Part shown: positions 1 to 4,807 of the stretch, in pieces
How positions within the stretch are numbered: the first letter of the stretch is position 1
How the letters are laid out: each line of letters opens with the position of its first letter
Source of the DNA: Deltaproteobacteria bacterium
Lineage (GTDB): Bacteria > Desulfobacterota > Binatia > UBA9968 > CAXXLF01
Assembly: GCA_022571535.1 (NCBI GenBank)
Contig: JACZXR010000195.1
Location: 1-5,360 of the forward strand
Direction: 5' to 3'
DNA: 5,360 bases
The notes under the pieces: generated by a model
Databases searched by the model: none
Told to the model about the DNA's origin: nothing
The model's input: the letters and a program-made list of their open reading frames with translations, nothing else
Made by a program: the position numbers and the translations under genes

Positions 1-840
1 ACCTAGCGCCGCCTGGACAAAGCTGATAGGGACCTCGCAGATGATCTCCAACCCATCACGAATAAAAATGGGATGCTCTTGGACTCTCATGACTACGTAG
101 AGATCTCCTGGGGGCCCGCCTAAAATTCCACCTTCACCCTCACCTCTGATCTTGAGTCGAGAACCGCTATCCACCCCTCCGGGGATCTTTACACTCAGCG
201 CGTGAAGCTTTCGGACCCGCCCGGAACCATGACAGACAGAACAGGGGTCCGGATTAATGGCTCCCTGCCCATGACAGTGGCTGCAGGTCCTGGAGACACT
301 GAAGAAGCCTTGCTGGAAACTGACCTGCCCCCTCCCGCGGCAGGTCGCGCAGGTCCTAGGTGAGGAGCCGGGCCTGGAGCCGGACCCGTGGCAGGTATCA
401 CAGGATCTGTGCTGGGGGACTTTGATCTTTTTTTCTGTTCCGGAAGCTGCTTCCTCGAAACTGATATCCAGGTTATAACGCAAATCCTCCCCACGCTGCG
501 CTTGGCTCCTGCGCCTGCTTGTAGTAGTGCCGAAGAACTCGCCGAAGATATCTCCAAAGATATCTTCGAAGCCAGAGTTAAAATCAAATCCGCTACTGAA
601 CGGTCCCCCGTCACCAAAGGCAGCATGGCCAAACCGATCGTACTGGGCTCTTTTCCCTGGGTCCGAAAGAATTTGATAGGCCTCCGAGACCTGTTTAAAT
701 TTCTCCTCGGCCTGCTTGTCTCCCGGATTCCGATCGGGATGATGCTTTAACGCCAGCTTCCGGTAGGCTTTCTTGAGTTCCTCCTCACCGGCGCTACGAC
801 CCACACCTAGCAGCTCGTAATAATCACTCTTCCCGTTCAA
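1..840 (-). CDS. dnaJ: Chaperone protein DnaJ (Hsp40), 3' end outside the window
   Basis: DnaJ is the cytoplasmic J-domain co-chaperone that delivers unfolded clients to DnaK and stimulates its ATPase. The visible 280 codons read without interruption. They comprise a J domain (about residues 5-70, starting DYYELLGV, with the HPD motif at 34-36), a Gly/Phe-rich linker (about 76-104, EDIFGDIFG) and a zinc region with four intact CXXCXGXG repeats at 147-154, 164-171, 186-193 and 200-207. The start of the C-terminal substrate-binding domain follows. This is a complete type I (class A) layout. Family length is about 370-380 residues, so roughly 90-100 codons lie beyond the left edge. The start is TTG at 840-838: two in-frame TGA stops lie immediately upstream, no ATG or GTG precedes the J domain, and a GAAGGGGA ribosome site lies 8 nt upstream. 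The gene lies 115 bp after dnaK, behind an intrinsic terminator. Confidence 0.97.
   Translation of the reverse strand, partial: MNGKSDYYELLGVGRSAGEEELKKAYRKLALKHHPDRNPGDKQAEEKFKQVSEAYQILSDPGKRAQYDRFGHAAFGDGGPFSSGFDFNSGFEDIFGDIFGEFFGTTTSRRRSQAQRGEDLRYNLDISFEEAASGTEKKIKVPQHRSCDTCHGSGSRPGSSPRTCATCRGRGQVSFQQGFFSVSRTCSHCHGQGAINPDPCSVCHGSGRVRKLHALSVKIPGGVDSGSRLKIRGEGEGGILGGPPGDLYVVMRVQEHPIFIRDGLEIICEVPISFVQAALG
543..568. repeat. Perfect 10-bp inverted repeat inside dnaJ
   Basis: CGAAGATATC (543-552) is followed by a 6-nt spacer and its exact complement GATATCTTCG (559-568). It lies in the stretch encoding the Gly/Phe linker peptide FEDIFGDIFG. The protein repeat and the codon choice GAT-ATC explain most of the symmetry. 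In the dnaJ mRNA it could nevertheless fold into a stable stem near codons 91-100. Confidence 0.6.
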
Positions 841-847
841 TCATCAA

Positions 848-855
848 TCCCCTTC
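848..855 (-). promoter_or_regulatory. Ribosome binding site fixing the dnaJ TTG start
   Basis: On the minus strand GAAGGGGA lies 8 nt before TTG (840-838), which is normal Shine-Dalgarno spacing. The nucleotides between include TGA TGA in the dnaJ frame, so no longer reading frame is possible. This supports the non-ATG start. Confidence 0.7.
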
Positions 856-868
856 GAAAATCACCCCG

Positions 869-896
869 TCTATAACTAAAAAGCCCCTCTCCTCAA
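869..896 (-). promoter_or_regulatory. Possible weak promoter for dnaJ, embedded in the terminator
   Basis: TTGAGG (896-891) and TATAGA (874-869) are separated by 16 nt. Each matches the sigma70 consensus at 4 of 6 positions. Initiation would fall near 862, just upstream of the dnaJ ribosome site. The -35 box lies in the loop and 3' arm region of the terminator hairpin. With two imperfect boxes this could be chance. It is listed because it is the only candidate that could drive dnaJ independently of the terminator. Confidence 0.2.
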
Positions 897-918
897 ATGC
901 AGGGGGAGTAGGGGCTTT
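878..918 (-). terminator. Rho-independent terminator after dnaK
   Basis: Read on the minus strand, AAAGCCCCT (918-910) pairs perfectly with AGGGGCTTT (888-880). The stem is extended inwards by a CTCC/GGAG-type stack after one bulged base. The stem is followed by a T run that ends at 878. The gene order grpE-dnaK-terminator-dnaJ means it lies within the operon and would separate the dnaK message from dnaJ. On the plus strand the T run after the stem is only three bases, so termination should act mainly on the dnaK transcript. Confidence 0.85.
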
Positions 919-955
919 CATCGGTTATAAAAGATGATTCTTCTTTTCCCCTTTT

Positions 956-2875
956 CTAATCCTTGACCTCCTCGAAGTCGGCATCCACCACATCCTCTTT
1001 TTTCTTTGAATCGTCACCTGTTGTTTTGCCCTCCTCTGGTTGGGAGGATGGCTGCTGTTGTTGCTGTTGAGATGTTTTGGCGTATATCGCCTCGGCGAGT
1101 TTATGGGAGGAGCGGCTTAACTCATCGGCGACGGAACGGACCGTCTGAGTATCCTGACTCTCCATGACCTTCTTGGCCTTCTCAAGCGCTGTCTCGATCT
1201 CTGCCTTGACGGCTGAGTCCAACTCTCCCCCGTAATCCTTAAGAGATTTTTCGGTGGAATAGACGAGAGAGTCTAGATGGTTTCGGGCCTCTACCGTCTC
1301 TTTACGTTTTTTGTCCTCTTCGGCGTGGGTCTCAGCATCCCTGACCATCTGCTTGATCTCATCTTCGGTTAGGCCGCTCGACGCAGTAATTTTGATCGAC
1401 TGCTCTTTCCCTGTTCCCAGGTCCTTTGCCGAAACGTGAACGATTCCGTTGGCATCAATATCGAAGGTTACATCAACCTGAGGTATTCCCCTGGGTGCGG
1501 GAGGTATCCCTACCAGATCGAATTGGCCCAGCAGCTTGTTGCCTGCTGCCATCTCTCTTTCTCCCTGGAGGACGCGAATCGAGACGGCTGACTGGTTGTC
1601 CTGTGCCGTAGAAAAGACCTGGCTCTTCCGTGTTGGGATAGTCGTGTTGCGTTCTATCAGTTTGGTAGAAACTGCACCCAGCGTTTCGATCCCGAGAGTG
1701 AGAGGGGTCACGTCGAGGAGAAGGACATCTTTGACTTCCCCTTTTAGCACTGCCGCCTGGATGGCCGCACCCATGGCCACCACCTCGTCCGGGTTGACAC
1801 CCTTGTTCGGATCCTTACCAAAGATCCGCTTGACCCTTTCTTGGACCGCAGGCATCCGGGTCATTCCTCCGACCAAGATGACCTCGTTGATGTCGGCAGG
1901 GGCTAGACCGGAGTCCGTAATGGCTTGCCTGCAGGGACCCTCTGTCTGGTCGAGCAGGTCCGCGCATAGTGCCTCCAGTTTGGAGCGGGTGAGCTTGATA
2001 TTAAGGTGCTTCGGCCCGTGCTGATCAGCGGTTATAAATGGCAGGTTAATATCCGTTTCCATGGCGGTGGAGAGCTCGCACTTGGCCTTCTCCGCCGCCT
2101 CCTTCAAACGCTGCAACGCCATCCGGTCGTTGCGCAAATCTATGCCTTGATCTTTTTTAAACTCGTTTGCTAAATACTCGATCACCCTCTGATCGAAATC
2201 CTCCCCTCCTAGGAAGGTATCCCCGTTGGTTGCCTTCACCTCAAATACCCCATCCCCCAGTTCCAGAATGGAAATATCAAAGGTGCCCCCACCCAGATCG
2301 AACACGGCAATCTTTTCGTCCTTCTTTTTGTCTAGTCCGTAAGCCAGGGAGGCCGCCGTGGGTTCATTGATAATCCTGAGGATGTTTAGCCCGGCAATCC
2401 GCCCCGAGTCCTTGGTTGCCTGTCTTTGGCTGTCGTTAAAATAGGCTGGCACTGTGATCACCGCCTCAGTTACCTTTTCCCCCAAGTAATCCTCTGCCGT
2501 TTGCTTCATCTTCTGAAGTATGAAGCCGGAGATTTCTGCTGGGCTGTACTGCTTCCCCTTAGCTTCCACCCAGCCATCACCGTTGTCCGAAGAGACGATT
2601 TTATACGGAAGGATCTTCATGGCCTTCTGGACCATGGCATCGTCGTATCGTCTGCCAATGAGTCTCTTGACAGCGGAGATGGTGTTCTCCGGATTCGTGA
2701 TTGCTTGTCTCTTGGCTATCTGCCCTACTAATCGCTCCCCGCTATCAGAGAACGCGGCAACGGAAGGGGTGGTCCGACCACCCTCAGAGTTGGTAAGAAC
2801 GGTAGGGTCGCCCCCCTCCATAATCGCGACGCAAGAATTGGTGGTCCCTAAATCAATTCCAATAACCTTTGCCAT
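956..2875 (-). CDS. dnaK: Molecular chaperone DnaK (Hsp70)
   Basis: DnaK is the ATP-dependent Hsp70 chaperone of the cytoplasm. It binds exposed hydrophobic peptides in cycles controlled by DnaJ and GrpE. The 639-residue product is full length for the family. All three Hsp70 signatures are present: IDLGTTNS (7-14), VFDLGGGTFDISIL (191-204) and VILVGGMTRMPAVQE (332-346). Lys70 corresponds to the catalytic lysine of E. coli DnaK. The interdomain linker is DVLLLDV (383-389), followed by the beta-sandwich peptide-binding domain, whose arch residues align as Leu399 and Ala424 and whose pocket Val aligns as Val431. An alpha-helical lid spans about 500-600. A disordered tail with six consecutive glutamines (603-608) ends in the conserved VVDADFEEV. 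The usual GG after the arch residue is GA (400-401). ATG is preceded by GAGGAG at an 8-nt gap. grpE ends 62 bp upstream, so the two are probably co-transcribed. Confidence 0.99.
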   Translation of the reverse strand: MAKVIGIDLGTTNSCVAIMEGGDPTVLTNSEGGRTTPSVAAFSDSGERLVGQIAKRQAITNPENTISAVKRLIGRRYDDAMVQKAMKILPYKIVSSDNGDGWVEAKGKQYSPAEISGFILQKMKQTAEDYLGEKVTEAVITVPAYFNDSQRQATKDSGRIAGLNILRIINEPTAASLAYGLDKKKDEKIAVFDLGGGTFDISILELGDGVFEVKATNGDTFLGGEDFDQRVIEYLANEFKKDQGIDLRNDRMALQRLKEAAEKAKCELSTAMETDINLPFITADQHGPKHLNIKLTRSKLEALCADLLDQTEGPCRQAITDSGLAPADINEVILVGGMTRMPAVQERVKRIFGKDPNKGVNPDEVVAMGAAIQAAVLKGEVKDVLLLDVTPLTLGIETLGAVSTKLIERNTTIPTRKSQVFSTAQDNQSAVSIRVLQGEREMAAGNKLLGQFDLVGIPPAPRGIPQVDVTFDIDANGIVHVSAKDLGTGKEQSIKITASSGLTEDEIKQMVRDAETHAEEDKKRKETVEARNHLDSLVYSTEKSLKDYGGELDSAVKAEIETALEKAKKVMESQDTQTVRSVADELSRSSHKLAEAIYAKTSQQQQQQPSSQPEEGKTTGDDSKKKEDVVDADFEEVKD

Positions 2876-2898
2876 TGTTTGGTCTCCTCAAACTCTGA

Positions 2899-2928
2899 AT
2901 CCTGAAAATAACATTCTGGATACAGAAT
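2899..2928 (-). repeat. Overlapping inverted repeats in the grpE-dnaK gap
   Basis: Two inverted repeats overlap in the 62-bp gap. ATTCTG (2913-2918) pairs perfectly with CAGAAT (2923-2928) around a 4-nt loop. ATCCTGAA (2899-2906) pairs with TTCTGGAT (2914-2921), with one mismatch. Both use bases 2914-2918, so only one hairpin can form at a time in the mRNA. The downstream one ends about 10 nt before the dnaK ribosome site (2889-2884). No T run follows either, so neither looks like a terminator. A function in mRNA processing or dnaK translation is possible but unproven. Confidence 0.4.
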
Positions 2929-2937
2929 TTATGATAT

Positions 2938-3564
2938 TTAATCATCCCCCTCCTCTTTTTCAACCCCCCCTTGTTCCTCCTCTTTCTTTTTTGTTTCCGG
3001 TGGCTTAGCCACACTCACCAGTGACGGGCGAAGGAGACGGTCGAATAGGAGGTATCCTTTGTGGAGCTCTTGCACAACGGTGTTTGCTTCATGATCCTCG
3101 CTTTCCACCTTGGCAAAGGCCTCGTGTTTTTGCGGGTCAAATGGCTCTCCCTTGGCGGATATCTGCGTGACCCCATGATTTTGGAGAACCTCGAGTAGGG
3201 ACTTGAGGACCATCTCTATCCCTTCAAGGAGCGGCTTTCCATCCCCCCCTCCCAACGCATGCTCAACCGCCCGTTCAAGATTATCCAATATTGGCAGTAG
3301 ATCCCTGATTAAGCTCTCATTGCCATATCTGACGGTCTCCTCTCTCTCCCGCACCATTCGTTTTTTGAAGTTTTCCAGCTCTGCCGACTGTCTGAGAAAG
3401 CGGTCATAGTTTTCCTTCGCTTCAAGCTCTTTAGCCTCTAGTGCTTGGCGGAGCTTGTCCACTTCTGAGAGAGAGGGCTCACCTCTCTCCTCTTGATCAG
3501 GAGACGTCTTTGCCCGTTCTTCCTCCTCAGGATGCTCGCTATCTTTCCTGTCTTTCTCGTCCAT
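2938..3564 (-). CDS. grpE: Nucleotide exchange factor GrpE
   Basis: GrpE is a homodimeric co-chaperone that releases ADP from DnaK and, in characterised bacteria, acts as the thermosensor of the chaperone cycle. The product has 208 residues, a normal length. It begins with an acidic, probably disordered arm (1-30). A long coiled-coil helix follows (about 32-90, including ENYDRFLRQSAELENFKKR). The compact C-terminal beta domain carries the family signature, FDPQKHEAF (142-150) and VQELHKGYLLFDRLLRPSLV (164-183). A highly charged Lys/Glu tail ends the protein (about 188-208). ATG at 3564 is the first start after an in-frame TAG two codons upstream. It has no convincing Shine-Dalgarno sequence, unlike dnaK and dnaJ. 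It is the first gene of the operon, 62 bp before dnaK, with its own sigma70-like promoter. The hrcA gene that often precedes grpE is absent here. Confidence 0.98.
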   Translation of the reverse strand: MDEKDRKDSEHPEEEERAKTSPDQEERGEPSLSEVDKLRQALEAKELEAKENYDRFLRQSAELENFKKRMVREREETVRYGNESLIRDLLPILDNLERAVEHALGGGDGKPLLEGIEMVLKSLLEVLQNHGVTQISAKGEPFDPQKHEAFAKVESEDHEANTVVQELHKGYLLFDRLLRPSLVSVAKPPETKKKEEEQGGVEKEEGDD

Positions 3565-3598
3565 CTCGCACTATTACATCTTAGTATCGAATCGGCGG

Positions 3599-3627
3599 AA
3601 TTTAATCATCGCCCGCTTGCTTGTCAA
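3599..3627 (-). promoter_or_regulatory. Sigma70-type promoter of the grpE-dnaK operon
   Basis: On the minus strand a perfect -35 box, TTGACA (3627-3622), is followed by a 17-nt spacer and TAAATT (3604-3599), which matches TATAAT at 4 of 6 positions. A register shifted by one base gives TTAAAT preceded by an extended -10 TGn. Predicted initiation near 3592 leaves a leader of about 28 nt before the grpE ATG. No heat-shock sigma32 pair (CTTGAAA with CCCCAT) was found in the intergenic region, so expression appears to depend on the housekeeping sigma factor plus an unknown regulator. Confidence 0.65.
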
Positions 3628-3633
3628 GGCAAG
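3616..3633. promoter_or_regulatory. Inverted repeat over the grpE -35 box, candidate operator
   Basis: The minus-strand sequence CTTGCCTTGACAAGCAAG has outer arms CTTGC/GCAAG around 8 nt. Nested inside is the short palindrome CTTG-A-CAAG, which itself contains the TTGACA -35 box. A protein bound here would block polymerase. It is not CIRCE (TTAGCACTC-N9-GAGTGCTAA), the HrcA site. It also does not match the HspR HAIR site (CTTGAGT-N7-ACTCAAG): it shares only the CTTG/CAAG ends, at a different spacing. The operator role is inference from position and symmetry. Confidence 0.35.
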
Positions 3634-3664
3634 GCATTTCAGAACTTATTGATTTTCAAAGAGT

Positions 3665-3693
3665 TTGCGACTCCGAGCGTGGAATGTTAATAG
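3665..3693 (+). promoter_or_regulatory. Weak candidate promoter for recO
   Basis: TTGCGA (3665-3670, 4 of 6 to the -35 consensus) is followed after 17 nt by TAATAG (3688-3693, 3 of 6 to the -10 consensus). Alternative -10 registers (GTTAAT at 3686) give shorter spacers. recO must have a promoter in this divergent region because the upstream operon runs the other way. This pair is the best seen but is poor. Confidence 0.22.
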
Positions 3694-3717
3694 TCGTAAG
3701 AGAGGGATGGTTGGAAC

Positions 3718-4530
3718 ATGCGCGTGCTTTCTGTTACCCCGGCCATCGTTTTACGCTCTAGGTCCTTTGGGGAGTCTGATAAGATTGTTTCCTTTCTTAC
3801 TCGGGACCACGGAAAGGTTACCGGAATTGCCAAGGGTGCTAAGAGGTCGCGTAAAAGGTTTGTCAACACTCTGGAGCCGTTCTGCTTGGTCAACCTTCAC
3901 TTTCAAGAACGCCCCCACAGCTCCCTGGTCTTTATTCATGCCTGTGACTGGATTTTGTTTTTTAAAGACATCACGATGAATCTAGAAAAGATCGCTCACG
4001 CCTCTTACCTCCTGGAAATCACAGATGAGCTAACCCGAGAGCGTGAAGACAACCGTTTAATCTTTGAACACCTAAAACAGGGACTGGTCGCCATAGAGAA
4101 AAACCAACCTTCGCTTTCGGTGCTTGCGATATTTGGGATGAAGCTGCTAAGGCTTTCCGGTTACCAGCCGATGCTCGACTGCTGCCGGAGATGTGGGAAA
4201 ACTCAGCCGGGATTAAACGCTGGGCTTAGGGATGAGGATCCTGAGGTGGCGAAGTCGAAATCCAGCGGTGGATGGCGCTTCGGCCTGCGTGATGGCGGCA
4301 TCCTTTGTGAAGCCTGTGCTGAATTCAGGAAAGAGACCTTTTCCTTGTCTCTGGAGGTCCTCCAAGTGTTGACTCGGCTTCAGGGTGTAGACTCGGTCGC
4401 GACCTCCTCGCTCAACCTACCACTTTCTGCTCTCAAGGAGAGCTTTACCATCTTATCCCGCTTTATCGAGTTCCAAATCAATAAGGAGTTAAGATCGGCT
4501 CCTTTTCTCGATGCCTTTTGCACTCCTTAA
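3718..4530 (+). CDS. recO: DNA repair protein RecO
   Basis: RecO is the recombination mediator that, with RecR and often RecF, loads RecA onto SSB-coated single-stranded DNA and can anneal complementary strands. The product has 270 residues, at the upper side of the family's 240-270. The N-terminal OB fold (about 1-80) contains the typical opening with ESDKIVSFLTRDHGKVTGIAKGAK. A helical C-terminal domain follows, with GYQPMLDCCRRCG and a zinc site made of C156-X2-C159 and C197-X2-C200. The 37 residues between the two cysteine pairs exceed what I recall as usual, because of a polar stretch at about 165-185. ATG at 3718 is the first start after an in-frame TAA (seven codons up), with the purine-rich GAGAGGGA about 10 nt upstream. 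The gene is divergent from grpE by 153 bp and stands alone before the ppdK leader. Confidence 0.96.
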   Translation: MRVLSVTPAIVLRSRSFGESDKIVSFLTRDHGKVTGIAKGAKRSRKRFVNTLEPFCLVNLHFQERPHSSLVFIHACDWILFFKDITMNLEKIAHASYLLEITDELTREREDNRLIFEHLKQGLVAIEKNQPSLSVLAIFGMKLLRLSGYQPMLDCCRRCGKTQPGLNAGLRDEDPEVAKSKSSGGWRFGLRDGGILCEACAEFRKETFSLSLEVLQVLTRLQGVDSVATSSLNLPLSALKESFTILSRFIEFQINKELRSAPFLDAFCTP

Positions 4531-4546
4531 TATTTATTCAGGTCTA

Positions 4547-4570
4547 TTGGTTTGAGAGAACCAGATTTTT
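4547..4570 (+). terminator. Weak intrinsic terminator after recO
   Basis: TTGGTT (4547-4552) pairs with AACCAG (4559-4564), giving five Watson-Crick pairs and one G-T pair around the 6-nt loop TGAGAG. A run of five T follows (4566-4570). It lies 16 nt after the recO stop codon, the expected place. The stem is short, so termination is probably partial. Confidence 0.4.
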
Positions 4571-4625
4571 CACGAGCATGGGCAACAGTTTCTTCTAGAT
4601 CTAATGACCTTCAAAAGGCAAGATG

Positions 4626-4673
4626 GGAAAGATTGCTAATCTTTATAAACAAAGGGGATTTATTATCCTTTCC
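4626..4673 (+). repeat. Tandem AU-rich hairpins in the ppdK leader
   Basis: AAAGATT (4628-4634) and AATCTTT (4638-4644) form a perfect 7-bp inverted repeat with a 3-nt loop. Just downstream AAAGG (4651-4655) pairs with CCTTT (4667-4671), or GGAT (4656-4659) pairs with ATCC (4665-4668). Alternatively GGAAAG (4626-4631) can pair with CTTTCC (4668-4673), enclosing the whole element and competing with both hairpins. This could be a structured RNA leader or a protein-binding site. No known family was recognised. Confidence 0.35.
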
Positions 4674-4807
4674 AGTGTTTTCTACGGTGGGCCAGTAAAT
4701 TGTTGGGATTACAAACCTGGGGGGGGCGGATTTGAAACGCATCATCCTTTCCAACCTCGTGGGACAAAACGGGAATTGTATTAAAAAACCTGAAGGGAAA
4801 AGGAGAA

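Larger units (their letters stand above)
4531..4807. other. Non-coding region between recO and ppdK
   Basis: These 277 bases hold no credible reading frame on either strand. They contain a terminator-like hairpin just after recO, two AU-rich inverted repeats (4626-4673), a run of eight G (4719-4726) and an A-rich approach to ppdK. No tRNA and no riboswitch class was recognised, and no convincing promoter pair was found, although a TATAAA hexamer occurs at 4644-4649 without a good -35 box. The length suggests ppdK has its own promoter and a long leader. Confidence 0.6.

Noticed and set aside
195..632. A 145-codon open frame on the minus strand, rich in Ala/Ser/Pro, within the dnaJ region
   Set aside because: The dnaJ frame across the same bases gives a perfect J domain, linker and four zinc repeats, so the other frame is a shadow.
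388..750. A 120-codon plus-strand open frame antisense to dnaJ
   Set aside because: It resembles no family, has no ribosome site, and its openness is explained by dnaJ codon composition on the other strand.
1..840. Possible frameshift or pseudogene in dnaJ because no ATG-initiated frame spans it
   Set aside because: Translating from TTG at 840 gives one uninterrupted frame of 280 codons to the window edge with all domains intact.
1536..2024. Plus-strand open frames antisense to dnaK, also at 2426-2731 and 2520-3008
   Set aside because: All lie opposite a fully intact dnaK with every signature motif. They show low-complexity Ser/Pro/Leu composition typical of antisense shadows.
3565..3717. 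CIRCE operator or sigma32 promoter upstream of grpE
   Set aside because: Searched by eye on both strands: no TTAGCACTC/GAGTGCTAA pair and no CTTGAAA with CCCCAT at suitable spacing. CTTTGAAA near 3655 has no matching -10 box.
4531..4807. Degraded gene, tRNA or known riboswitch between recO and ppdK
   Set aside because: No cloverleaf, no recognisable protein fragment in any frame, and no riboswitch core motif could be seen.
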